Assembly: GCA_026770585.1 (NCBI GenBank)
Contig: MU646377.1
Span: forward strand, 368,215-382,548
DNA length: 14,334 bases
Source: Baffinella frigidus
Taxonomy: Eukaryota > Cryptophyceae > Cryptomonadales > Baffinellaceae
Reading direction: 5' to 3'
The position numbers and the translations under genes are program-made. The stretch's first letter is position 1. Each line of letters begins with the position of its first letter. The notes under the pieces are model-generated. The model saw nothing but the letters and a program-made list of their open reading frames with translations, searched no databases and had not been told where the DNA came from. Below, piece after piece: positions 1 through 9,900 of the stretch.

Positions 1-38
1 GTGAGAGTGAGAGTGAGTGAGAGATAGAGAGAGAGAGA

Positions 39-100
<62 letters not shown>

Positions 101-104
101 AAGA
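1..104. repeat. GTGAGA/GA microsatellite
   Basis: A GA dinucleotide stretch passes into about ten copies of the hexamer GTGAGA and ends near 104. The open frame through it reads only alternating Arg-Val and is not a gene. Confidence 0.95.
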
Positions 105-222
105 GTTCGTTTTTAACGACCAACAGACCCAAATCATGTGTATCACTGCTTTACCGAGAACGGTCCACCGTCCTCGGGCGTGTGAACTCCCCTTTCCCAG
201 TGGCGTCACATCTCCCTTGCTA

Positions 223-373
223 CCTAGCTCTGATCCACTTGATTTCGTCTCATCGTTAAAAACATTTAGCAGTCATTATTCGTTTTAAAGGAGGATCTCC
301 GGTACAAATTAACTGTCCATCTACGGCTAAATATTTTTAATGATGAGACGAAATCAAGTGGGACAGAGCTAGG
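223..373. mobile_element. Foldback MITE-like element, CCTAGCTCTG family
   Basis: Two inverted arms of about 48 bp (223-270 and 326-373) match with only a few mismatches around a ~55-bp centre. The ends are CCTAGCTCTG and CAGAGCTAGG, and both sides are flanked by CTA, a possible 3-bp target duplication. No transposase is encoded, so this would be a non-autonomous element. Its right end lies 4 bp from the donor end of the exon at 378-483. The same termini recur at 11166-11306 and, as a single end, at 12725-12735. Confidence 0.75.
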
Positions 374-377
374 CTAC

Positions 378-1744
378 CTCATCGAAGAGCTCCCGGAGAG
401 CGGCGAGGACAGGCGGTGTGAAGAGTGCGGCCCCGAACATCCCGTCCGCGATCAGGCTGTCCTCGACCACCACGCTCCGGTACCTGGTTTAATCAAGGGA
501 CATATTTAATGTTAAAGGAAAATGGATCTCTATTTGTTCATAGGAGTTGGACGAAGTTTAATTAGGGCCCTAAGTAAATTTAATTACGGCCAGAACCCGG
601 GTTGATGGGCCATTTTCTTTTGCATTAAACATGTTCTCGGATGAGGTTAAGGTACGCCGGGCCGAACATCCCGTCCACGATCAGGCTGTCCTCGACCACC
701 ACGCTGCGGTACCTGCGTCGCCACCCACCCGAAGTTTATCTTCGTATACGTTGTATAATCGGTGATATATGACTCTGGGTAGGTGACTCTCTAGAGCATC
801 GTTCTGCTCTCGCGTGGTACATGTATCTGCTCTACCAGCCGCCCCAAGTTCACCAGATCGGGATAGCTACCTGTAGTACATTTCACAGAGAGTCAAGGCT
901 TGTGAGCCTTTACTCTTGGTAAAAAATATATACTTAACTCCAATGCGAACTGGTTCACTTCGGGTGGCTGGTGGCAGGGTCGAGGAGTTGGGAGATAGGG
1001 TTCAGGGTTCAAGGTTCAGGGTTAAGGGTTCAGGGGTCAGGGTTCAGGGTGCAGGGTTCAGGGTGCAGGGTTCAGGGTTCAGGGTTCAGGGAGTAGGGTT
1101 CAGGGTCCTAGGGTTCCGGGTTCCGGGTTCAGGGTTCAGGGTGTAGGGTTCAGGGTCCCAGGGTTTCGGGTTTCGGGGTTCGGGTGTAGGGTGTAGGGTG
1201 ACGGGTATATGGATTTTAAACCCGCCCTCGCTGATCTCGCGCTGGAAGGTGGCAGCATCCGCCTCATCCTCTTCGGCCGAAACGTAGTCCACCTGCTTTA
1301 TTTGGAGGCTTGTGAGGAGGTGACCTCCTGGAGGGCGGGTGAGCTGTGGCTGTCGCAAGGATGCAGCGCGGGGCGCGCGGCGTTGGTCCGCGTGGATGCT
1401 GTACTGATGCGAGAGGGCCTGTCGGCGGCGTGCAAAAGCACACTCGAAGAAGCGTCTCATGCAGGTGCGCTCAAGGAGAGGTTTGGCGCAAGAAGGGCGC
1501 GAGCTCTGAGAAGGGAGCCCACCTCCACCCACCCCGCAGCAGCGTGCTGCGCCTGGATCCGCTCCAGGGGGACCAGGCCGCCGGCGCAGTACAGAGTGCG
1601 ACGGCTGCCCTCAAACGCCTCGAAATCCATCTGGGAATTGGGCCCGAAATCCCCCTCCCCGGTCTCGAGAAAGTGCTCGTAGCCGTCAGGGTCCATCCCG
1701 GCCTGGAGAACCATCTGGTCCATGTAGAACTCAGCGAGGCTCAT
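378..1744 (-). CDS. Unrecognised protein-coding gene, partial (several exons)
   Basis: I do not recognise the product. In gene order, exon a runs down from an ATG at 1742-1744 to about 1545 and reads MSLAEFYMDQMVLQ..., later CAGGLVPLERIQ. It is acidic and Met-rich with no recognised domain. Exon a2 (about 1205-1300, acceptor AAAGCAG) reads VDYVSAEEDEADAATFQ. Exon b (483-378, acceptor ACCAG, donor GAG/GTAGCC, 106 nt) reads YRSVVVEDSLIADGMFG... and ends in LRELFDE. The phase 2 junction into exon b was chosen because the phase 0 frame meets a stop. The exon a donor is ambiguous among several GT sites near 1535-1546. The true start may lie upstream: a 22-nt AG/GT-bounded segment at 1809-1830 follows a strong pyrimidine tract on this strand. 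The gene probably continues off the left end. Exon b has a 5' fragment copy at 659-712, the same duplication style as the FEN1 introns. Confidence 0.45.
659..712 (-). pseudogene. 5' fragment copy of exon b of the left gene
   Basis: Reads YRSVVVEDSLIVDGMFG with acceptor CGCAG, nearly identical to the first half of exon b at 483-378. It then breaks off, and it lies upstream of the full exon in gene direction. It could be an alternative acceptor exon, but no matching donor end is present. Confidence 0.65.
980..1205. repeat. Degenerate telomere-like repeats (TTCAGGG type)
   Basis: Successive variants GGTTCAGGG, GGTTCCGGG, GTGTAGGG and TTTCGGG on the plus strand. They lie in an intron of the left gene between exon a2 and the exon b copies. 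Confidence 0.9.
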
Positions 1745-1833
1745 CTGATCGGCCTTCCTTGATTTTGAGAGATCCCCTTCGATTTTTTTTCTACGACCCG
1801 ATCCGTACCTTTGTAAAGTCACTCCGACTTCTA

Positions 1834-2015
1834 AAGGAGATGGGAGAGGGGAAGGGAAGAGGTCGGAAGGAAGGAGAGTGGGGGGGGGGGAGAAAGGGAG
1901 GGAGGGACGGGGGAAGAGAGACAGGAGGACCTAAAGAAGAGAGAGACGAGGAAGGCACTTGGGAGGAAAGAGGAGAAGGAGGAGAGAGGGATGAGGGGAG
2001 AGAGGAGAGAACGGA
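1834..2015. repeat. Long polypurine (GA-rich) tract
   Basis: About 180 bp are almost pure A/G on the plus strand, including runs of ten G. On the minus strand this is a polypyrimidine tract ending in CTTTAG, which could act as a splice acceptor for the left gene. Purine-pyrimidine asymmetry of this length is compatible with triplex (H-DNA) formation. Confidence 0.9.
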
Positions 2016-2320
2016 GCCCCTCAAGAAGGGGCTATATCGCGATTAGCCCAAGCGGGAAACGAAATGGGAACGCTCAACCGTAAGCGCCAAGCGGGGATGG
2101 CGAGCGACAGGAACCTCATTGAAAGGCGGGGGATTATTGATACAATCGTTGCCCTGCTTACATGATTCTCTTGATTTTCTGACACCTGCCTAGACTTAGC
2201 TCCACTGACTGCCATTGATACTTCACGACACATTGGGATGATTCAAGCTTGTACTGCCCTTCACTTTGCTAACATCCGTACATTGGGGGAAGCCCCTTCA
2301 CATCCACATTTCACTCCTTT

Positions 2321-2367
2321 CACCTTTGGTGTCTAACTGATTTCACCCTTTGGTGTCTGACTGATCT
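2321..2367. repeat. Two-copy ~24-bp tandem repeat
   Basis: The unit CACCTTTGGTGTCTAACTGA occurs twice in a row with one insertion and a few substitutions (2321-2343 and 2344-2367). Confidence 0.8.
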
Positions 2368-2834
2368 CACCTCACACCCCTACACAATCACTCTCACCTT
2401 GTGGGGTATTCGTGATTGAAGCTCATAAACTTCAACCATGGGATACCATGAGCCTCATTAAGGCTGACTTGGGTTCGGTGCGTGTGCGAGAGCGCGTTCC
2501 TATTTTGGAATAGCTCAAACACCCCAAGAGAGCCACCCTGTATCCCCTCTTCACGAGCCTCTGCACTGGAGAGCGAAACGCGATCCGAAAGCAAAAATGC
2601 TTTCCCTGCAGATCCCTTCTACGGAACGGCGTGTCGTTGGCATATGTTGGGAGAAATTAAAACCTAAAGGACCTAAAGGATCTCCTACTGGGCCTGTCAC
2701 TTTTTGACACACCTTCACCTCCTCGATAATCGAGATAAAAACGTTGAACCGCTGCCGAGTGAGGACGGGACACAATTTCAAAGGATTTTAAAAACTTTCC
2801 CCTGAATCCTCAAGGAAATGGACCTTGAGAATGA

Positions 2835-2867
2835 AAAAGCCAGGTCCAGAATCTGGACCTGGCTTTT
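2835..2867. repeat. Perfect 16-bp hairpin
   Basis: Arms AAAAGCCAGGTCCAGA (2835-2850) and its exact reverse complement (2852-2867) are separated by one base. The structure resembles a bacterial terminator, but in this eukaryotic context it is more likely a foldback remnant. Confidence 0.9.
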
Positions 2868-2945
2868 AAAAACGTGCTTCTTTCGCTCGACAGCGGTCCG
2901 CTGCCGAGCAAGAAGGGAACAGTCCATCTAAACGTAACCCACAGG

Positions 2946-2968
2946 CCCTACGGATGAAAACCGTAGGG
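2946..2968. repeat. 8-bp hairpin with 7-nt loop
   Basis: CCCTACGG (2946-2953) pairs exactly with CCGTAGGG (2961-2968). It lies between the two larger hairpins. Confidence 0.75.
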
Positions 2969-2987
2969 ACATAGGGGGTTCCTACGG

Positions 2988-3020
2988 AAAAGCCAAGGTC
3001 GATTTTCGACCTTGGCTTTT
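2988..3020. repeat. Perfect 15-bp hairpin
   Basis: Arms AAAAGCCAAGGTCGA (2988-3002) and the exact reverse complement (3006-3020) flank TTT. The outer stem AAAAGCCA matches the hairpin at 2835-2867, and both are followed by CGACAGCGGTC, so the two lie in diverged tandem units about 150 bp apart. Confidence 0.9.
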
Positions 3021-3119
3021 GATCGTGTGCTGAGTTGGCCCGACAGCGGTCAGGTGTTCTGTCACACAAAACTGGCTCTAAGAACCGTCCTGGCCCACCC
3101 AGTCCCGATTTTTTTCCAG

Positions 3120-3176
3120 AATTTGTACCAGAATCGTTGAGATGGACCGTTTACATGTCACGTCCTGGTACAAATT
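3120..3176. repeat. 11-bp inverted repeat
   Basis: AATTTGTACCA (3120-3130) and TGGTACAAATT (3166-3176) are exact reverse complements around 35 nt. No function is inferred. Confidence 0.7.
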
Positions 3177-3335
3177 TCTCGATCTATGAAAAAGTTTCTT
3201 CTTGAAATCGGCCAAGTTTTTCCGCAAGCGCTCTACATCTGTGGTTCGCTCACTTCTTCCACGCGTCTTCCCGGCCATGTTTGTATTCATCACGTCTGAT
3301 CAACGTCCCCACCACGACTCCCCGTCCTCACCACA

Positions 3336-3385
3336 TCCTTCATCACGACCGCATCACGACCTCATCACGACCGCGTCACATCCGC
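3336..3385. repeat. ATCACGACC short tandem repeat
   Basis: CATCACGACC recurs at about 12-bp spacing with variants. It lies downstream of the FEN1 stop. Confidence 0.75.
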
Positions 3386-3523
3386 CGATCGTCTTTTGCC
3401 GTCAGCAATCCTACGGGATTCTAGCACCACCGCTGATTCAACCGCGCAGAGCCAGGGCGCTGGGGGGGGGAGGAGGCGTGAGGGCCCAGGGCACACTCCG
3501 CATCCACTACATTCATCTTCCGC

Positions 3524-6500
3524 TCACTTCTTCTTTGAGATGCCTGGTTTAGGGTTTAGGGTTTAGGGTTAGGGTTTAGGGTTTAGGGTTTAGGTTTTAG
3601 GGTCTAGGGTTTATGGTTTATGGTTTAGGGTTCAGGATTTAGGATTCAGGGTTTAGGGTTTAGGGTTTAGGGTTTAGGGTTTAGGGATTTTAGGGTTTAG
3701 GGATTTTAGGGTTTAGGGATTAGGGTTTAGGGTGTAGGGTTTAGGGTTCAGGGTTCAGGGTTTAGGGTTTAGGGTTTAGGGTTTGGGGTTTAGGGGTTTA
3801 CCGCTCTTCCCGCCCTTCCCCCCGTGGCTGGTCTTCCCGGTCATGCTTTTGCCCTTCATGTCCTGCGGGTTACGGTTTTAGGGTTTAGGGTTTAGGTTTG
3901 AGGGTTTAGGGTTTAGGGTTTTAGGGTTTAGGGTTTAGGGTTTAGGGTTTTAGGGTTTAGGGTTTTAGGGTTTAGGGTTTTAGGGTTTAGGGTCTAGGGT
4001 CTAGGGTTTAGGGTTTAGGGTTCAGGGTTTAGGGTTCAGGGTTTAGGGTTCAGGGGTTGGCAGAGCAAATACAGGGGTTACTCCGCGAACACTTCATTTC
4101 GAGTCAACCCTGTACCGCACAACTTGTGTGCAGACTTGTGAGAAGAGACCATTCAGCGGGGGGGCTGACCAGAGGGGAGGAAGGGGAGGGGGGGTGGGGG
4201 GGGGGGGGACCTTGGGTGTTGGCTTCTTGGCCGAGGGGTTCGTGTTTGGCAAGACCTGCAGAGTGGGCAGGCGTTAGAGCGGGTTTCGCCGCACCAAACC
4301 GATAGATCAAAGCCCAACGTTCACACGGCTGTTACTTAACTGTCAACTTTGGCGTGGTGTTGCGGAGGGGACAGGAGTGAGAGAGGTACCTCGCATGTAA
4401 GAACCAGCCCCCTAAATCACCTTTTTGCTGTACTGCTGTAGGAGATGCTGCTTTGGGTATGGACATGCTTCAAGAGAGGCTGTTCCACCAAACGGTGACT
4501 TCAATTGAATCAGTTTCCGCGTTGATCTGATTTGAATTACCTTGAAGAATCCGTCGAGGCGCTGCTGGGTGTTTGTCCCCCGCGACTTCTTGATCCGCAG
4601 ACTCAATTTGAACCACCATTTTGCTATCTTACGGGTGAATTTTATGCTATGGTACAGCTATGTCAAGGTAAAGCCAGCAAATTCCACCCTTAAGATAGCA
4701 CCACACGGTGATTTAAATTGAATCTGTTTCCACGTTGGTTTGATTTGATTTGATTTGATTTACCTTGAAGAATCCGTCGAGGCGCTGCTGGGTGTTTGTC
4801 CCCCGCGACTTCTTGATCCGCTCAATCACCTGCCGGGTCGAGGTTTTCGGGGTCAGGACACCTTTCGGGTTAGAGGTTTGGGTTCAGGGTTCAGGCGGGT
4901 TGGGGTTTCGGTTTCAGGGTTTCGGGTTCAGGGTTTCAGGTTCAGTAGGATTTAGTAGGGTTTAGTGGGGTTTGTTCCCGCGCGACTTCTTGATCCGCTC
5001 GATCACCTTTTGGGTTTCCGTTTTTGGGTTAGGGTTTCGGGTTCGGGTTTGGGGTTTAGGGTTTAGGGTTTAGGGTGTAGGTTTTAGGTTTTAGGGTTTA
5101 GGGTTTAGGGTTTAGGGTTTGGGGTCAAGGGTGTAGGGTTGAGGGTTTAGTAGGGGTTCGGGGTTCGGGTGTTTGTCCCGCGCGAGTTCTTGATGCGCTC
5201 CATCACCTTCCGGGCTTCGGCTTCGGCTTCAGGGTTCAGGGGTTAGGAGGGTTAAGGATATAGGGTTTCGGCTGTAGGGTGTCGGGTTCAGGGTTTCGGG
5301 TTGCGGGTTTTCGGTTTTCGGTATTCGGTTTTCGGGTTCCGAAGTAGGGGTGAGGCTTACCGCTTGGATGCGCTTCTCGTCGAATTGCTTCTCCTCCACC
5401 CAACGAAACCAACGTTCTCAGACGAGATGCATGAAACGGTGCGTGTACTCGGACGAGACCCAACGAAACCACACGTGTTTTCGCACGATACGAATGAAAC
5501 GGTGCGTGTTCTCGGACGAGATGAATGAAACGGTGCGTGTTCTAGGGTTACCGCTTGGATGCGCTTCTCGTCGAATTGCTTCTCCTCCACCATGAACTTC
5601 TTGAACGCCTGATTCGAGGTTTCAGGTTTGGGGGGTTGGGTTTGGGGATTTGGGGATTTAGGGTTTAGGGTTTTGGGTTTGGGGTTTGAGGTTTGGGGTT
5701 TAGGGGTTTGATTTTTAGGGTTTCAGGTTTCGGGTAGGGTTTCGGGTAGTCGTCCATTAGGTCCGGGTGCTTGCTCCACTCGGTAAATTCCTTGTGACTT
5801 TACACGCACGTGCGTGTAAATTTACACGCACGTGCGTGTAAATTTACACGCATGTGCGTGTAAAGCATCCATTGTGTGTAAAGTAAAGCAAACAGAAAAA
5901 GGTGGCGCGGCGGGTACCGCCTCGTGTCGCAGTGATTCCAGATGAGGACCTGAACCCTATAAACTGAACCCTTGAACCCTGGACCCTTTGTGTAAAGCAA
6001 AAAACGAAGAAGAAAAAGCTGGCGAAACAGCACCCTCCTCTAGGGTTTTGGGTTTCGGGTTTCGGGTGTCAAACCGCCTCGTCGCAGTCCTTCCAGACCA
6101 TGATCCCGTCTGCCTCGAGGGTCGCTGAGTCCGTCACCTGTTCCCAATAATCCTTCAGAACCTTTAAGTATTCGAGACTACAGCAATAGCGAAAATATCT
6201 AACTCTCAACTAATTGGGGCGAAATCGAAGGGTTCAGTTTTCAGGGTTTCGGGTTTCGGGTTTCGGGTTTCGGGTTTTGGGTTCGGGTTCCAGGTTCCGG
6301 GTTCCGGGTTCCGGGTTCCGGATTCCGGGTTCCAGGTTCCGGGTTCCGGGTTTCGTGTTTAGTTTTCAAACCCTCTCGGTCGAGACCCACCGAAACCAAA
6401 CGTGTTTACTCGGGACGAGATGAACGAAACGTTGCGTGTTCTGGACGAGACTTTGGGGGTGATGAAGAAAGTGTGGATCTCCTGGTGGTTGAAGGGGTAC

Positions 6501-6912
6501 GGGAGGGCGAATCCAAACGTGTTCCCGGACAAGACTGAATGAAATGATGCGTGTTCCCGAACGAGATGAATGAAAAGGTGCGTGTTCTGGACGAGACTGA
6601 AATGAAACGGTGTGTGTTCCCGGACGAGATGCATGAAACGGTTCATGTTCCTGGACGAGACCTCGGGTGTGATGAAGAATTTGTGGATCTCCTCGTGGTT
6701 GAAGGGATCCGGGAGCGGGTGCTTCTCCACGTCAACCGACGCGATCACCTGCCACAAGTTGCCCCCCTCCCGTAAGTTGACACCCCACAAGTTGCCAGAC
6801 AATCCCGTAAGTTGACAATCCACAAGGTTCCGTGGCAGAGCGAGGATGCGCCAACCCGGTGAATCTTGATGGTTTCAAACCCCGAAATCCAAAACTGGAG
6901 TCGATGTGGGGG

Positions 6913-6949
<37 letters not shown>

Positions 6950-9900
6950 CTCGCTCTCCCTCTCTCTTTCTCTCGCTCTCTCTCTCTCTCTCGTACCTTC
7001 TCCATGGTGCTGTGCTTTTGCACGAGCATCTGTGCGGTCCCCTAAACCCTCCACCCTTTCGCGTAAAGCAATTCTTGGACCCGAAACCCCAAAACCCTAG
7101 GCGGACAGCAACCTCACGGGCGAAACCAGAAGCACGAAACTGGTCTGTTACAGGGGATATCGGGAGGGGGGGAGGGATCTAATGCGAAATCCGGTTCAAA
7201 AAAGTAATCCGAAATCCGGTTTAAAGGGGGCGTCACAATCTATCTTATGGGTAGATTTCGTGCTATCGCAAAGCTGTGTGGAGGCTAAGATAGCATCGTC
7301 CGCCCCTAAGATAGCGCACCTTCTCCATGGTGCCGTGCTTCTGCATGAGCGTCTGCGCGGTCTTGGGCCCGATCCCCCGGATCGTCCTGGTTTCGGGTTT
7401 CGGGTTTGGGATTTGCGGTCTGGAGTTTGGGATTTGGTGTTTTGGTTTTTAGGGTTTCGGGTTTCGGGTTGAATGTTCAGTGATGAGTGTTTAGAGTTGA
7501 GGGTGGGTTACCCGCAGTAGTCGCAGCCTATAAGGATGCAGAGGTCGACAAACTAGGTTTTGGGGTTTGAGGGTGCAGTGTGCAGGGTGTAGAGTTTGGG
7601 GTGTAGGATGTAGGGTTTGGGGTGCAGGGTTTAGGGTGTAGGGTTAGGGTGTTCAGAGTTTGGGGGATACCCGCAGTAGTCACAGCCCATGAGGATGCAG
7701 AGGTCGACAAACTGGTCGATGTTCAGCTCGAGACCCTCCAGAACCTGAAATCGCTCGGGGGTTAGGGTGTATTTCGCGCAGGGGTTAGGGTTTATTGTAG
7801 GGATCCGTTTGGGTTGTAGGGTTTCGTCACCCTCACACCGGAAAACGTGATTTTCGTCACCTCCACTGGAAAAGGTTTAGGGTTTAGGGTTTGCAGAGGT
7901 CGACAGACTGGTCGATGTTCAGCTCCAGGCCCTCCAGAACCTGGTGTATGGTTTATGGTTTATGGTTTATGGTTTATGGTTTATGGTTTATGGTTTATGG
8001 TTTATGGTTTATGGTTTATGGTTTATGGTTTAGGGTGTCGTCACCTCGACCCTCCACCGGAAAAGGTTTCGGGTTTAGGGTTGGGCCCTGCAACTCCTGG
8101 GAAGGTTCAGGGTTTCGTGTTTCGGGTTCCACCACCTCCACCGGAAAAGGCGTCGATTCCTATGTCGCGTACACCTCGGCACGGCACACCCTACACCCCA
8201 TACCGTAAACCCCCAACCCTACACCGTACACCGCACACCAGAAACCCTGCACCCAAACCCCGAAACCCCGAAACGGAAGGGGACCTTGGAAAGGGTGATT
8301 TCGAGGATGGGGAGCTTGCGGGACTCCGGCGCGAACACGTTCCGCAGCATCACCGGCGCCCCGAACGTCAGCGTGTCCATGTCCTGTTTGGGGTTTCAGG
8401 TTTAGGGTGTTCGGTTGAGGGTTCAGAGTTCAGCAGCAACACAGGAGCCCCGAACGTCAGCGTGTCCATGTCCCAAGGGTCTCGGGGTTGAGGGTTTAGG
8501 ATGTAGGGTGTAGGGATTTGGGATTTGGGATTAGGGATTAGGGATTAGGGACTGAGGATGAGGGATGAGGGATGAGGGTTTGCGGTTTATGGTTCAGGGA
8601 TTAGGGTTGAGGGGAGCTCAGACACAGCCGCGTAGACAAGCCCCTTCTTCGCGAGCTGAACCATGAACGCTACACCCTACCCCCCCCACCCTGTATCCCA
8701 CACGCTACACCCTGACCGTGCGCCCTGGACCTGAACTCTACATCCTGCACCGTGAGCCCTGAGCCCTGAGCCCTGCAACAGGACCGCACCTCGGACAGTG
8801 CCGCGTAAACGAGATTGGGGTGTAGGGTTGAGCGCACCTCGGACACGGCGGCGTAGACAAGGCCCTTCGTGGCGAGCCCTAATCGCTACACCCCACACCC
8901 CACACCCTACACCCCGCGCCATGCACCTTAAGCGCTACACCCTGAACCCTGAAACAGGACCGCACCTCAGATGGAGAGATGGAGGGAGGGAGGGAGGGAG
9001 GGAGGGAGGGAGGGTTGACGGTTTATGGTTGAGGGTTGAGCCGCACCTCGGACACGGCGGCGTAGACGAGGCCCTTCTTGGCGAGCTCCGCGCACTGCGC
9101 CTCCGCCTCCGTCGGCGCCTCCACCACGGGCACGCCTGCGTCACCATTCACTGTTTAGACTTGCGTGATGATTCACTGTTTACAGTTGGGGGTTTGGGGT
9201 TTGGGGGGTGGGGCGTAGGGTGTAGGGTTTAGGTTTGGGGGGTTTGGGTTTGGGGTGTAGGGTTTTGGGGTTTGGGGGTTGGGATTTTGGGTGTAGGGAT
9301 CACGGTTTGAGGCGTACCCATGAGGCGGAGCATGTTCTTGATGTCCTCGGTCATCTCAGGCGTGACACTAAGGGTCTCTTGGGCGTGCCGTTTAGGGTTT
9401 GGGTTTTGGGGTTTCGGGTTTAGGACCCATAAGGCGGAGCATGGTCTTGACATCCTCGGTCATCTCCTTCGTCACGCGCATGTTCCGCTTCGAGAACTTC
9501 TCCACCTAAAGTTTTCGGTTTGGGGTTTAGGGATTAGGGGTGAGGGCCTAGTTTGTTTTAGAGTGTGGGGTTCAAAGTTTAGGGTTTAGGGTGTCGGGTT
9601 CAAGGTTTAGGATTCAGGGTGTGGTGTTCTGGGTTTAGGGTGTAGGGTTTAGGGTTTAGGATATGGCGTTTAGGGTTCGGGGTTTAGGGTGTAGGGTTCG
9701 GGGTTTGGAGTTCGGGGTTTAGGGTTCGGGATTTAGGGTGTGAGGTTTAGGGTCCGGGATTTCGGGTTTAGGGATTTCGGGTTTCGGGTTTCGGGGTTTC
9801 GGGGTTTCAGGGTTTCGGGTTCAGGGGTTACCGCGGCGTCGTCCCCCTCCTCCCGCGCCTTCTCCATCGCCTTGTCCGCCTGCGGTTTGGGGTTTGGGAT

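Larger units (their letters stand above)
2016..3523. other. Intergenic region, no convincing gene
   Basis: Between the left gene and the FEN1 stop there are only short, unrecognisable open frames, with no exon series or domain. It contains a short tandem repeat, several perfect hairpins and an ATCACGACC repeat, listed separately. The 3' untranslated region of FEN1 must begin at its right edge. I saw no clear polyadenylation signal. Confidence 0.6.

Noticed and set aside
2835-2867. Bacterial-type intrinsic terminator
   Set aside because: Stem plus T run looks right, but the surroundings are clearly eukaryotic and no gene ends here.
3078-3293. Minus-strand open frame starting MAGKTRGRSE near the FEN1 end
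   Set aside because: Its MAGKT and AAGAAGTGAGCG resemble exons 17 and 18, hinting at a duplicated tail, but the match is too short to support.
5748-5790. Minus-strand [16 protein letters not shown] between FEN1 exons 13 and 14
   Set aside because: It faintly resembles the KWS-PDEE segment of FEN1, but no GT donor follows and including it would break the alignment. It may be a relic.
5799-5864. CRISPR-like array or phage attachment site
   Set aside because: The units abut with no spacers and lie in a eukaryotic intron.
6359-6823. 154-residue minus-strand open frame read as one protein
   Set aside because: It contains exon 12 and its fragment copy fused through the minisatellite; the splice sites and FEN1 alignment show only 6662-6748 is coding.
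7847-8491. 214-residue open frame on the plus strand, rich in a FMVYGLW repeat
   Set aside because: It is the translation of the TTTATGG array and antisense of FEN1 exon 9; no domain, and composition fully explained by the repeat.
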